A stretch of 64,000 nt of DNA, from NCBI GenBank assembly GCA_023213395.1, contig CM041465.1:55187741-55251740 (forward strand). Reading direction: 5' to 3'. Positions 1 through 12,682 of the stretch are shown here, piece after piece. The notes below the pieces were generated by a model that worked only from the letters and a program-made list of their open reading frames with translations, did not search any database and was not told the DNA's origin. The position numbers and the translations under genes were made by a program. Origin of the DNA: Cycas panzhihuaensis. Taxonomy: Eukaryota > Cycadophyta. Each line of letters opens with the position of its first letter. Positions within the stretch are counted from its first letter, which is position 1.

Positions 1-3000
1 ATTGAGTGTCCTAAAGGACTTTTGTAATCAGAAACCCTAGGCAATATAAAATGAATGTTTTCTTTGATATATTTGAAATTCAAATTGCCACCTGTGAATG
101 CTGACAGTGTGGAGAGCAATATCTGGGCATGACATTCTATAATTTTCTGTTTAGTACTTGCTTCATATTTTTCCCAATTCTCTTTTTCATATTTATATAT
201 TCTGGCATTTCCTACTTTTTAAAAATTATGCAGCAAATGGCTTCAAGATTCTCTCAAAATATCGTTTTCCCTTTTTGTGTCATTTATGATATAATAGACT
301 CTCTCTCTCTCTCTCTCCTTTCCTTTTGTCGGATCATGCAGGCGGCAGCAATGGGAGCAGAGGTTATGATCTGAACAAGCAGCTATGATGTCACAAGACC
401 TCCACAGGCTGATTATCCCATAATCAAAGAACATAACAGATCAAAAAGTACAGCCATCAGATGGTTTCAAATGCACAAGACAAGCAGATTTGGGACACAG
501 CTTGCGACCTGAAACACAGATACATGTTACAGAAAACTCCAAAACCTTGAGAGTCTTGAAATCAAAAGGAATACATTATACCGGAAAGAAGTCATCAATG
601 ATAAACCCACACCTCAACCATAACTGCCTAAACTTGTTGGCACAGAGTTAAAACAGCCCATCTGAAATATCAGGGCTAACTAAAATGGCCTACAAATTGA
701 GACAGTTAGATGTGTGATAATAAACATACCTTGACAAGAGAGGACATCTCATCTTTGCAGATCTGGAAAAGTCAAAGGGAACTATAGTTTGCATACACAC
801 ACACACACACACACATATACAAGGGGGGTCACAGTGAAATGAGAGTTGCCTATGTGGTTATAGGAGCCCCATTTTTTGTATGCAATGGTCACTTAACCAA
901 TGCTCTGAAGTGAATGCAGCTCTTAAACTAGTCAGGAAACTGCACTGTGAGAACCAACTAGAATTTTATCCCAAGTGAAACCCTAATTAGTGTGAAAGCA
1001 TTGAAAATAGAAACAATGAAACGAGAAAACGGATTATCAGTAACTTGATTTAAAACCATCTAAAATCCAAGCAATGTGTGAAACCCAAACCAAGAGCAAT
1101 CAAACCAAAGGCTAGGGGCGATTTTGAGCGGATATTAGTACTTCTAGATCAATTATAGTATTACTGAAATAATGATGTCATAGGTGCTGAAAGATGGCAG
1201 GGAACACTTGCTTCAAAAAATCTAAGAAACAATGTATCAACAATCAGATTTTGATATTTTTTTAATATGAAGCTAAAATTATATTGCGTCAACAACTAGA
1301 TTTTGAAAAAGAAGAAACTAGCTTGCATAATCAAATTAAAGACTTAACTTTCCAGCAATCTAAACTAAATAAAAGTAATGTAATTTTACTTAAAAACAGG
1401 GCTAATCCCTGTCCCCTTCCACTTGATTGTAGAATGCACTAATGTTCCAATGACCAAGAACTTTGAAAACAAATACTTGGAATTCTAACATAAGCACTCA
1501 TGAATAAACTGGGACTTCACGAGAATTTAGTCAAAAGCTAGCTACTAGAGATCATAGAGAAGAAGGTAAGGAACAGATCAACTACCATGGAAAACAAAAG
1601 GAAACATCAAAATCCTATTAGAAAAGATTGGGGCAACATATAGTAATCTAAGACCCTCAACTATCTTATACATCAAAAGAAACATGGACAACTCTACAAG
1701 CTCACAAATTTTCTTAGGGCTAAGCTTTTCTAGCATGATCACTTATAAATAAACTAGAGCTTGCTTCACAAGAAGGACTAGCAAGTAGGATTGGGGCCCA
1801 TAATAAGACTTGTTCTAAGGTTGACTTTTCTCAAGAGCTTAGTGAGAACATCTTTATTCACTATGTGGACTAATCATACAAGTAGAGACTATATGCAAAA
1901 GATTTGGCATTTAGACATTAGGGAACAATTCTAGGAATGGCTCTAGTAGTAGAAATGATAAAATTGAGAGAGAATTCACAAGAAAATACACAGTGGAATG
2001 ACTGCGAATGGTTCAAGAATGATTGGAATGGTTACGATTCGACATTCTAGCTCTCATGAAATTGTTTTTAGTGTATCGCAGAAGGGTGAATGGCTCACAG
2101 AGATGGAGAACAATTTTGAGGAATGGTGGAATGGTTAATAGGGAATAGTTCTACGCCAACTAAGAATATGGTTTCAAGATAAATCATATGGTTGTACAAA
2201 TGTACAAAAAAGGCATGTGTTACTAAGAGTAATTAGGGTTTTGTTATGAAAAGATAGAGGGTATATTGTAAAGTCCAACCTTTTGGGTGTTTGGCTATGG
2301 GAAGAGTGTAATGAAGTCATTTCTATTGTTTGTCCAATCGTGAGAGTCAAATGACGAGTCTGATCTAATATTCTCAACTATAGAGACCAAAAGGCATTGT
2401 ACTCAGTGTTGATTAATAAAATAACAAGTTATGAGGAAATATCTTGTGCAATGTATATGCTTGATGGTTGGCTACATTTGGTGTGAATATTGTGCAAATG
2501 TTGTATATGTTGTAAGTTGCCCTAACATGTAGCCAACATTTGAGGAGCAATGCCAAGGCGAATAGGCCACAAGATCAATAAGTAAATGGATGGTTTCTAG
2601 AGACCTATGTGCTAAGTATCAATCAACATTGGTTATATTACTAAAATTCTTTCATAGAGAAGAGCCCAAGACTCTTAGGAGGGGTAAGAATGTATTCTTG
2701 AGGCCCAAAGGACCCTAGCTATCTTTGTCATGGTAGTTTCTAACCAAACCATAACTACCAAGGGACCTTTCAATGCCATCTAAGCCTTTTGTGTGCTCTC
2801 CCCTTGCCTTCAACAAAACCTGAGCAAGAAGAAAACACACAGGAGAATAACAATCATATTACAAAGACAACATGCTTATATTACCAACATAGAAGCATAA
2901 GTACATTACAGAATAGATTGAGGCAAACTTTACTTTATTACCAAGAAGGGGACTACACTGACCCAAGAAGGGTCCGACATAGGCTCGAATTACAATAAAT

Positions 3001-3258
3001 GAAGAACCCTCAACCCAATATGCAATGACAGATACAATGGAAAAAATGAGGGAAAGCCTAATGCACTCTCATGTATCCACCAAATGCATCCAATATTCTT
3101 TTATAATCTTCCCCACTAACCATTTCCCAACTAACTCTCAACTAACTTCCAACTAATTTCCATCAAACTCCCAACTAACTTATTAGTAACAATTTGTTAA
3201 CATTAACAATAATTACATTAGCCGTCATAATTATAATCTAGGGTCTCGATCATGCTCT
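1..3258. other. AT-rich non-coding DNA, copy 1
   Basis: No gene is recognisable. There is a (CT)n tract at about 300-318, a (CA)n tract at about 795-814, and a block around 3115-3180 in which CCAACTAA-like words recur. Short open frames here (for example 129-374 and 2174-2377 minus) recur in copy 2 only because the DNA is duplicated; they have no recognisable domain and biased composition. The position downstream of legumain in copy 2 suggests this is legumain 3' flank. Confidence 0.6.
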
Positions 3259-3446
3259 AATTGTGACCCGGTCACAATTGTTCTTTGATTGCGACCTAGT
3301 TGTACTTCCCACTACGATTGTGATCCAGTCGCAATTATCCGATGAATATGAGTTGGTACCACTTGATATTCCAATTGCAACCCAGTTGCACTTGTGACTA
3401 CAATCACGATTTGGCCGCACTTGCAACTACGATCTAGTTGCACTTC
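3259..3446. repeat. Degenerate array of a pseudo-palindromic ~20-base motif, copy 1
   Basis: A word close to ATTGYGACCYAGTYGCAATT recurs about six times (near 3260, 3289, 3319, 3371, 3402 and 3429), in variable spacing. The first is a perfect 10-bp inverted repeat, 3259-3268 against 3270-3279, with a one-base spacer. No protein is encoded. In copy 2 the array is at 33591-33776, with some units altered at their CG or CHG sites. Confidence 0.55.
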
Positions 3447-4096
3447 ACTTGTGATTTTTCAATCATTCTTTGGTTGCAAACTCAACTTTCCTCAAAAATC
3501 TATGTCCATTTTCACCCACACACATCTCCCCCATCACAAAACCAATGATTGTCCTCACTTGTTCCAAAATTTTAAAATTTTTTCAAATCCTTCATCTCCC
3601 CCAAAATTTTGAAATCAACAATATTTTGATACATAGGTGACCTTGTTTTTTTAACAAGCCTTATCATAATGACATCAGAGTTTGACTATGATCTGCTAAG
3701 ACAACTTTTGATGGTGTACTTCTCCCCCTGGGTCATCTATCTCTTCTTGATGTACCTTTTTTTTTATGTTTTAACAAGTCACCTCTTTCCATTTGTCTTA
3801 TTCTATCTACTTTGTTGCACTATCTTTTGTGGAGTCGCCTCCTTTTGTTGTTTTTTTTTTTTTGTCCTTAACTACTTCATTAGGTCACTTGTACATACCA
3901 TTTATTACATGGTAGAACAACCATAACATAACTGACAACGTCATCATCATATAAAAGATTGAATAACCCATGGTCACATTGAATACACATCCACAATTTC
4001 CACAATGAGGATGAAGTCTATATGAGGTCACAAACATCAATTGGAACATAGGTAATCATCCGCTATGAGACACGATCATCCACTAGAGCTCATAGG
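3447..4096. other. Non-coding, T-rich flank of a Copia-type LTR, copy 1
   Basis: No gene seen. The stretch 3669-3926 is open on the plus strand, but its product is almost entirely Phe, Leu, Cys and Tyr from T-rich sequence including a T homopolymer at 3850-3861. It is broken by a one-base change of that homopolymer in copy 2. Confidence 0.6.
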
Positions 4097-4337
4097 TGTT
4101 AGAATATAATGTCATCTCCTCATTGTATTAATACTTGTAACATTATATTAACCATGGCAACTTTATGTTAGTCATTGTAATTTTATGCTAGGTTAACTAA
4201 CATTAAGTGTTAGTCGCTAACCCTAACCTTGTTTATGTTAGTGACTCACTATATAGGTATGTACAAGCTCTCATTGTAATGCAAGTGATCATCTTCTCAC
4301 TCATTCTTATTTTTCTCTGGGTGTACTAAATCCAACA
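4097..4337 (+). mobile_element. Copia-type LTR (5' or solo), copy 1
   Basis: The 241-bp stretch starts TGTTAG and ends CCAACA, the short inverted termini usual for plant Copia LTRs. It has a TATA-like CTATATAGG at about 4249-4257. Directly after it comes a primer binding site, which makes this the end of a 5' LTR. No matching 3' LTR was found in the window, so the element is truncated or reduced. Confidence 0.7.
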
Positions 4338-4338
4338 T

Positions 4339-4350
4339 TGTATCAGAGCC
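4339..4350 (+). other. Primer binding site for initiator-Met tRNA (LTR at 4097)
   Basis: TTGTATCAGAGCC lies one base after the LTR end and matches the standard plant TGGTATCAGAGC site with one mismatch. It fixes the LTR end and the plus orientation. Confidence 0.65.
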
Positions 4351-4810
4351 AAGTCAACTTTGCAAGTGACCTAATCTGCTCTCGAAGGGTTTACGTATGA
4401 GTGTATAGTAAAAAAATTTTCTATTTCAAATGATAGTGATTATTATTTTACCATGGTGTTGCCATAGAAAACATAAAATAAATAATGTCAAAGCAGATAA
4501 CATAATTCAAATAACCTTAATGAATATATATCATTAAAATAATGTGTAGGATTAATATTAACTTAGATTCAAAATGTTACAATATGAATATATATTAACT
4601 CACTAATCATGAGAGTCACTTTGTGAAATCATACATATACCATCATAAGCCTAATGAATGCTAAAGAGATGGTGGAAAATCAACCCTAAGTTTAAAAAGA
4701 CATAGTTAAACCGATTAATTAAGGAGTTTAAAAGGTAATACAAATGTTGAATACACTCATAAACTATACCTTGCAATAAATCCTAGAAAAAGTAGCAATC
4801 ACAGAAATGG
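4351..4810. other. AT-rich non-coding DNA between two Copia-type LTRs, copy 1
   Basis: No reading frame, domain or repeat is recognised. It lies downstream of the primer site at 4339, where gag of the first Copia element would be expected, but none is seen. Confidence 0.5.
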
Positions 4811-4951
4811 ATATTTATAGATCTAAAGTGTCGAATATAATTACAATTACATCCATTAGGTCACCACAATCAAGGATATTCCTCCACATAATTAGGCATA
4901 AAAATAGGGAGACCCTGTTTACATTAGGTGGTATAGACACATTTTCTAACA
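4811..4951 (-). repeat. Partial 3' LTR of the minus-strand Copia-like element, copy 1
   Basis: 141 bp matching 8444-8584 with a few substitutions and sharing its TGTTAGAAAATGTGTC end (minus strand). Similarity stops abruptly on the low-coordinate side, so the LTR is partial. Confidence 0.6.
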
Positions 4952-7900
4952 TCCCCTTTTAATGTAAATGTGGGACAACAAGGATTATCATTGGGAACAA
5001 CTCCCCTTTCAAGGATAACCTTACCCAACCTAATATGCACGAACGTCGATGTGGCGATCATCAATCGAATGTAATGGTGCCATGGCTCGTATGTGCTCAA
5101 TTCTTTGGAAATGCTCCAATAGACCTGCAACCATATGACTCTTTCTGCACCTGACACTTTGTCCATTCAACTCAGCCATATTCCTTTGACTAAACCAAGA
5201 GGTTGAGCCACTTAAGCCATTTGAATCGCCTCTTCAAGTCTTCATTAAGGAACGTTGATATGATATGATATGATTTGATACCCAACTATTTGAAGCTGCT
5301 GAAGTAAGAATCAAACAGGCCAATAAACTAGAGACTGGTGCTAAATGTCTCATCATACTTTAATCCATCTTCCTACTAGAGATCACTTGTACAACAAGTC
5401 TTTAAACTTGCAAATCAACTAGGTTCTTTGCTTCAATACAACTCTCAATCGCGATTCAACACTCACTAGAACATTGGTATCTATCTCAAGCTTTGACTGG
5501 CATGCTGATCCATGGTCTTCCATCATCCTGCAGGTCTTCAATTGTAAACAGAACATGGGGTTGCAATCCATGTCTCATCATCTAATAGCTCCTTATCATC
5601 AATCTCTCACTAAGTCTTGCTTCTGTCTCAAGCAGAATGTTAGGCAAACAAACCTCCATACCTACTGAACAACAACTCATAAAAGTGAAGCAATGAAAGA
5701 TAAAACCTATAATCAAATGACACTCAGCATGATACGTCATAAACTCATGAATTGAATATCTAGATTGATCACAATGCATTTTCCCTACAGATCACACTGT
5801 TTGTAAGCTAAACAACCCATATGCTTCAACCGCTTACAATCCTATTGTTACAATCTTCGTCTAAGGTGTGTGCACTCCAATGCACCAAAGGAAACAAATG
5901 GAAGGCTTTGGACTTGGTCCAAACACACAATAAGAGGAAAATATATGCCACGAATAGTCACAATAGGGGTACCTATACCTATGCGCTATAGTTTCTTCCA
6001 AGAAAACATGAGAGACAAACCATAACATGCACCAAACCTCATCATCTACATCATGATACTCACATACAATGCAACCTTACAGGCCAACTGTACATACCAT
6101 GACAAAGGCATCACTGATTTTAAGGCAACTCGTCTCAGACCTTTCCATTCACACTTAAAATTTATCAAACACTATGTCTCTTGCCCACATCAGACTTGTT
6201 CAGATATGCACCCATATTGAATCGGCATCAAATAGGCCACAAATCTCATGCTATCATTAGTCTAACAACCATTCATACAAGCAAATTCTGAACCTCATCA
6301 TCTCATATGCATTTGATGCAACTAAACTCGAATGTATACTGAATAAAAACACACTTGTTTTCATTGAATCAACCACATAAACATGAACTTTGTGCAATGA
6401 TCTATGTCACACTCAAACAGTAATAGAGTTTGCATTAAATTGCAATTAAGGTATCTCGTTCAAACTTGCCCTCAAACTCGCACAACATTGCCCTTACTCT
6501 CATCCTTAAAACCTGCCTAACTTTTGCCCAATCTTGCCATGTAATACACATGCAACAAGCATCTCATCACCATAAATTTTCCATCAACTTTGCCCATACA
6601 AGAAGCATGCTTAATGCACTCTCTTCATCTTATCTACACACCATAATATTGCCTCAACAACTCTCTTATGCAAAACACATGCACAAGATCATGCATTGAC
6701 TAATATAATGTCGATAATCACTTTGCCACCAATCACCATACTTGATCCAAAATACTTAAGGTAATTTTCAGCCACTTAATATATTAACAAGACAATGGCT
6801 CCTCAATAAGTACCTTAATATCAATCAGATCAAGAAAATGTGAAATAAGTAATAACAAGGTAGCCAAATGATCAATATATTACACAATATAGAAAAATGA
6901 CTTCATAAAGTAGAAATATATTAGAAGCTCCTTACAAAGGCAACTTAATATAATTCAAAATCCATTAAATAATATATCAATATACCATTGATATACCACA
7001 TGGTCGATTTTAGTTATATAACACGGCTTGGCAACTTTACATATGATTCAAAATCAATTTTATGATGGACAGTCATGTTAATACAAGTGGTTATCTCAAC
7101 GGAGAATTTGCAGGTTGTATATCATTATGCAAGCAACAAGAATTAACAGAACGAAGGGGGCGATTAGGATAAAGAGGCTAGATACGCAGTGGCAAGGCGA
7201 TCACTTAACTAGTCAGTGATTTCATCACGTAACCATGACGCACAGAAGACATCACGACTGCGCAGACTACAAATACAAGAGCAGCTATCAATGTCGACCA
7301 GTGTAGATTACGAAAATGATTACAAAATGGTTCACGCAAACTACAACGACGACTAAGTATTGATAAATGGTGGCTTAATATATAAAATGAGGGGCACCAT
7401 CATGGGCGAACTCATAAATATATGGCTGCAAATAATTATCATCACAGAGGATGACTATATATATCTACGTAAGTAAGGCATTTGAGTGATGTAATGTTAA
7501 TATATTGAACGTTGACGCAGAGAATATCAACTACGATCAGAGTGAAATATCAAACACAATATATCAACACAGTAGTACATATATATATTCAAACATTGGT
7601 AGGTAAATCATCACATGGAGTAGCGACACAATCACCATTACCTAAGTAGCTGAATAAAATCAACACGTATGGCTAATATACATGCATTTAGGCTTTCAAC
7701 AACAACTGAAATATATATCAACGTAGCTAAAAATATGATCGAGTGACTAAAATATCATTTCAAAACTTTCACGGATGATAAAGAGCTACACGAGTGATAA
7801 TATTTAATCAAATCCTAAAAATTATAAATGGGAGATTAAATATATATTGAGCATACCTTTGTATTAACCATATTTATTACTTCATGGCTTTGCAATAGGT

Positions 7901-8247
7901 CTGCTAGGGTTTCTACACTCTCCCACCGATAACAGAGGGATGGCAATTGACTCTAGGGTATGCAAACTCAGTGGCATCGTCAAATGGGGTTCTGACACCT
8001 TCAACATGCTCAAACAACATTCATATGGCTGGCAATGGAGTTAAAACTTATGCACACACCTCCATATAACTCAGAGTACTTGCAAACAATGATAGAAGGC
8101 TCACGGGATCCACCATCGATCATCTTCACTACTGTGGCTGTTCTACAGGGTCATCGGTTATGTCAATCCACCCAGGGCAAGCCAACATGACCTGACACCA
8201 TTGATTGGACCTTCGACAATGTTCATCTGCCTATGCACGGCCTACAT
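4952..8247. other. Gene-less interior of the Copia-like element, copy 1
   Basis: About 3.3 kb of AT-rich sequence. Short open frames at 4924-5166 (minus), 5474-5668, 5582-5779 (minus) and 6466-6699 have no domain I recognise and overlap each other on both strands. A short TGATA repeat lies near 5260-5280. No satellite array or RNA gene seen. Confidence 0.5.
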
Positions 8248-8259
8248 GCTCTAATACCA
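8248..8259 (-). other. Primer binding site for initiator-Met tRNA (minus)
   Basis: The minus strand reads TGGTATTAGAGC directly after the LTR end at 8260, one mismatch from the standard initiator-Met site. The mismatch is C to T. In copy 2 it lies at 38574-38585. Confidence 0.65.
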
Positions 8260-8584
8260 TGTTAGAAAACGCAATTGAAGTAAACAAGGTCGACAGGATC
8301 TTTCACATAAGGTAGATATCAAGTAGAAATAGATTGCACAGGACACTAGATTGCCATGGGAAAGCCTTATAAGTGAAAACCCACAAATGATAATATTTTA
8401 CATTATGACCAAATGATATTACAACAAAGTTGGACTTTGATCTATATTTATAGATCTAAAGTGCCAAACATAATTACAATTATATCCATTAGGTCACCAT
8501 AATCCTAGATATTCCTCCACATAATTAGGCATAAAAATAGAGAGACCCACTTTACATTAGGTGGTATGGACACATTTTCTAACA
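8260..8584 (-). repeat. 5' LTR of the minus-strand Copia-like element, copy 1
   Basis: 325 bp, TG...CA on the minus strand. Orientation is fixed by the primer site just inside it. The U3-side 141 bp (8444-8584) is repeated at 4811-4951 in the same orientation. Confidence 0.65.
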
Positions 8585-8859
8585 AATACTAAAAGAACAA
8601 AAAATGGTTGGATTCCAAGCCTATTTTAATTATTTACAATCCATACAATCTTAAAAGAAGAAAAAGTTAAAGAAAATTATAATATAATATTTTAGTATTA
8701 AGCAAAAAATATACAAACCACAAGTATGGATTGAATAAATGAAGAAATATTTTCACTTAGTGAAAATTGAGCTAATAGAGCAAGTCTCTTTAACTATATT
8801 ATACATGAACATAATTGATTGTGAATGGTGGTAAATCTTAGTATTCACTTTCTAAACTA
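8585..8859. other. AT-rich spacer upstream of the old gag remnant, copy 1
   Basis: Nothing recognisable. It probably belongs to the decayed 5' part of the old gypsy element, whose 5' LTR I could not find. Confidence 0.35.
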
Positions 8860-10176
8860 GCTACCAACTTGAAATGAGTTTGTCCACTTATTCATTGAAA
8901 ATTTTGAAGGACTAACAAATCATAATTATCATTATGAACTATGAAAATAAAAGCAAACAATAACTCTAGAAGAATATATCATAGCATTCAAGAAATTAAG
9001 CTATGTATTAAAAGATATTCTAACTGATATACTCGTTTAGTTATGCATTGATGGCTTGATAATAAAGATTCAAGTAGATATATAAACTACAAAGTCTATT
9101 AATATTAACAAAGCTATATAGTTGGCCAAAATATATGAATATAAGATTAAGACACTATGCAAGGCAAAAATAATCCCTTATATCCCTCCATTTACTCCAC
9201 CTAGCTTGTTAATAAGTGCTTGACCTAGTCCATTCCCAGCTGGGTCTGATTAACTAACTAAACTAGTCCTTTAAAGGATAAGAGCAAAAGAAGACTTAAA
9301 AAAAAAGAAAAATCCTATGCTTTAAATGTATTGAGAAGTGGGTGTTTGGGTATAAATGTTAGAAGAACTAACTATATACAGTTGAATTATTAACCATAGA
9401 CGAGAATAAAAGAGATAAAGAAGAAGAAGACCTAAAGACAACCTAGGAGGATTATCATAATAATGAACCTTAGGGAGATTACTACAATCACAAGAATTAC
9501 ATTTTAAAAATATTGTTTTTGGCTATGAGAGGTTTCATCTGACTAGATACATTGAAACTACAAAGTTTTATTAAAAAAATAAGACATGACAATCTTGGTG
9601 GATCTAAGTAATATTTATAATTTCATTGATAAGTTCTTTACCTAGTACCTAAGGTCATTTCCAGCAAGGATATCCTATTTTAAAATAAGTGTTAGATGAA
9701 GATAAGTTATCTCAAGGAAAGGTATGATAGAAAATCTTAGACTTATGGTGGGTAATGTTATCATCATAGAAAATTTGTATGTCTTTAATGTGGAAGGAGT
9801 AGATGTCATTCTAGGAAGTTAATAGATTAAAATACTTAGGAATTTTGAAATGAATTTGGATGAGCTATTTATGAAATACAAGAAATAGGGTAGGACTATT
9901 ATAGTTCAAAGAGAAAAGATGGAGAATACCCAATTAATATCATGCAAGTGTATGAAAAATCTAACAAAAAGGTATCACCAAGGTATAATGCCTCAATTTT
10001 TAATGATTCAAGTAGAGATGATACTGATAATAAAAGAGGATGAATTGTGAGGAATTCTCAAAAAATACAAGAAAGTTTCTTAAGACCTTCTAGTTGAGTT
10101 ACCTCTTAATAGAGACATGGAACATTAGATTAAGCTTGAAGTTAACACTAACGCAATTGTTATTTGATCATATAGG
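8860..10176 (+). pseudogene. Old gypsy element: decayed gag, zinc knuckle and protease, copy 1
   Basis: The conceptual translation contains many stops but keeps the order of a plant gypsy element, most like a chromovirus. The end of the gag capsid is at about 8890-9150 (with KQTITLEEY at about 8949-8980), followed by a zinc knuckle at 9318-9359 (CFKC then GYKC, the His replaced by Tyr). A protease end is near 9780-9850 (GVDVILGS). The lead-in to RT, with ELP and a following RDMEH, is just before 10177. It stops where the Tat-like element inserted. The continuing half is found after copy 2 at 56893-58060. The high AT content and many stops show it is much older than the inserted element. Confidence 0.75.
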
Positions 10177-10181
10177 CATCC

Positions 10182-12663
10182 TGCTTCCCACCATCGAATG
10201 GACTTAAGACACATCGATCCAGGTATGTTCAAGTATACGTTCTCATTTCTCCCTGCTAGTGCTTGATTGAGGTTATTTAGTGTAGACTACTTGACATATG
10301 CCTGCCTGCATGCATTGCTTCTCTGCCTGATCATATTACATGTGCTTATAGCACATCATCAGCTTATGACGACTCACAATGGGGGCATTCCTCAGCGAAT
10401 GCTACACCCCATATGGCACACAGCCACCCACATCGTCTCCATGACCTCTCAGGATGTTTCATTCAGTTATGCTTGCCCATGTTATGACATTTTACTTAGG
10501 TTGCAGTCTCCTCCAAGCTCGGTTAATCCCTTGGTTGAGACCCGTTTACTGTTCTAGCTACTTGCCCATCATCTGGATGTTTCCCCCTACTATTTTAGGC
10601 TTAATTTACCCTTAATAATAGCTCCAAAACCTTTATTTCTGTTGTTTTTATCTTTTTTTTGTTGCTAGTTTGGTATCGCTGCAAACTCAATGGTATCATG
10701 GTCTTCGCTGCAGACGACTGTTTGAATTTCAAAAAAGAGAACCACGTGACAATTTCTACTTTTTTTCACGAATCGCATGGTGCCTATCGATTCGAGTCAC
10801 CTCAAGATCCCCAACGCTCACCTACAAAGGAATGTGGATAAAGGGGGATTTTCCTCCTTATTTTGGGATCTTTTGTCCATTTTTCTAACTTTTTTACTCA
10901 AATTTACATAGAAAGACATACACCAGATTTACAGAAACCTATCACAAGGAGAAGACATCACGTAAGTTGGATTTTCAGGGACCATTGCTACCCCCACAGC
11001 TCTCAACAGTAGGTTTCACAGCTTCTTGCAAGTCACCAAGGTTTCAAGAAAGATTTCTACCAAAAGCTCCTCAAAAGGACCAACTACCAAGGCCCCAAGT
11101 TTACAAAGATATTTTCACACTTTTCTCTGTGTAAAAACCTGCCACTATTATTCACCATATGCTGATTATTTTTGTTGTTTCCTAATAGCAAACTTGTGTT
11201 TGGTTCTTCTCCAATAAGGTACTCTCTACTCTTACTTGTAATTTGTATTGTTTTTCATGTTTTGGTGAATAAACTTTCAGTTTGTGTAGCTTTATGTTGT
11301 TGCATTTAATTAGCATCACTTCCTTATTTTTTGAGACATTATTGTTTCCCTCAATCATCCCACTCAACCCATTCTTAGTTGGCTGTTGCAAAGAGGCAAC
11401 ACAAAGAGGATTTGAGGGAGGTAGGCGGGGTTTTGTCCCCATTGCTGTCCTTCTCCCCAAGGGTTCCGTCCCTTATCCTCTTTCCCTTTGTCTTTAGTGC
11501 CTTCCTAGGAATCGAGTCAAGGGGATTTGGGAGTCCAGTTTCAGAGCTAAAACCAAATGGCAACCGGCTGCCACGGCTCTAGAAATTCTATCCGCTTGTT
11601 GGGCCCTGCCTAAGCCCCAAACCTTTGCATTGCTCCCTTCTTTCTTACTATTTGTTATCCCATGACCTTGTCGTGAGCATGTTTCTCCTTTCCGAGTTCC
11701 GTGGAGATTCTTTGTGGGTGAGTTAGCTATTCCGAGGCTATACTCTTTTCCTTTTTGGGTGTTGCTTATGGTGTACATTGGCGGGAGATTTTGTTGCATG
11801 TTATCATTTTACTTTATTATATATTGATGCTTAGCATAGATTTATATAGTTCTATTTGATTTTAGTACCTATATTTGGTATATTTTGTGGCCCCTCTTCC
11901 GAGAGGGAGGTACTCTCCTAACTTGCTTGTAGGATCTCGCGTTGGTGGAGCTGCGCGTAGAACGAAACCCATTGCAGGTTAGTTCTACGTTTAGTGCATT
12001 CCTTGTTATTTCACGCTTTTTGTTTCTTTTCTGCTTTTTGCTTTTGCATGTTTAAGGGGAGGTAAGTTAGCCCCTCTTCGATTGCTTACTGTGAATCATC
12101 ACGACCAAAGATCGCATGCGCAACGAGCGGAGTAGAAAGGAGCGGGAACTAAAGGGACGAGCAACACTCCACTTGAGCACTAGATCCAAGTACTCTTCTT
12201 ATTCCCTACATATCTCTTTTACACCGTTGTCTTTCATACACATGCTTGTATAGTTAGGAACGTGTAAAGAATTAAAAAGAGAAAAAGGAACATGTCTTTG
12301 TTTTACATTGTTTTATCCATTAGTTAGCTTAGTTAGATAGCTTACTTTGCATTTGAGTTGCCCGTGTTTTATCCCCTTTAGCCTATGCCTATACATTAGT
12401 TTTCTTGCCTTTCCGTTTCGTTGCCTTCTCATTTCCTTGAGAAGACGCAATGCGCTAGGCGCTTTCTCCTCTTCTCGTCCATCCGAGGGTAGGAAGGCCT
12501 GCTTGCACGGCCACTTGAGGCAACCAGGCACCTCTCAGCTCGACTGCGCTCCGGGCATGGACGCCCTGCGAGGTGAAGTCCTTGCTGTTCAAGTTTAATT
12601 TGGTTTTGCACATTCTATTCCCTTTGCTAGACGTAGGGGCACCACCCCACGACCAGCATTTCA
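10182..12663 (+). repeat. 5' LTR of the Tat-like element, copy 1
   Basis: About 2.48 kb, from TGCTTCCC to CATTTCA. The borders come from the match to the 3' LTR of copy 2 (54367-56892) and from the host sequence: the old gypsy relic runs right up to 10181. It contains an AATAAA at 11268 and a TATA-like stretch near 11815. Short open frames in it (for example 11182-11799) lie on both strands and are not genes. Confidence 0.85.
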
Positions 12664-12664
12664 T

Positions 12665-12682
12665 TGGCGACCATACTAGGGA
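12665..12682 (+). other. Putative primer binding site of the Tat-like element, copy 1
   Basis: TGGCGACCATACTAGGGA begins two bases after the LTR end. It starts with the TGG that must pair with the CCA end of a tRNA. The tRNA cannot be named with confidence; an Arg-type tRNA is a guess from the Tat group. Confidence 0.5.

Larger units (their letters stand above)
4811..8584 (-). mobile_element. Minus-strand Copia-like element with no recognisable genes, copy 1
   Basis: On the minus strand an LTR runs from 8584 (TGTTAGAAAATG) to 8260 (CTAACA) and is followed by a primer site. A 141-bp segment at 4811-4951 closely matches 8444-8584, the first 141 bp of that LTR, and ends at the same TGTTAG terminus. 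It is taken as the start of the 3' LTR, the rest of which has diverged or been replaced. The ~3.3-kb interior has no gag, protease, integrase or RT. The arrangement fits a large non-autonomous retrotransposon derivative, but a recombined relic is also possible. Confidence 0.5.

Noticed and set aside
129-374. 81-codon hydrophobic frame, also present near 30488
   Set aside because: T-rich low-complexity product, changed by a homopolymer indel in copy 2; no domain.
2174-2377. 67-codon minus-strand frame identical in both copies (32511-32714)
   Set aside because: The identity extends over the non-coding flanks, so it reflects duplication and not selection on a protein.
3669-3926. 85-codon hydrophobic frame that could look like a membrane protein
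   Set aside because: The Phe/Leu/Cys/Tyr content comes from T-rich DNA, and the frame changes at a T homopolymer between the copies.
4339-4350. tRNA-like bases TATCAGAGCC considered as part of a tRNA gene
   Set aside because: Only the primer-site length matches; there is no cloverleaf around it, and it directly follows an LTR end.
11182-11799. Overlapping frames on both strands inside the 5' LTR
   Set aside because: They are not kept in the other LTRs of the same family and have no domain.
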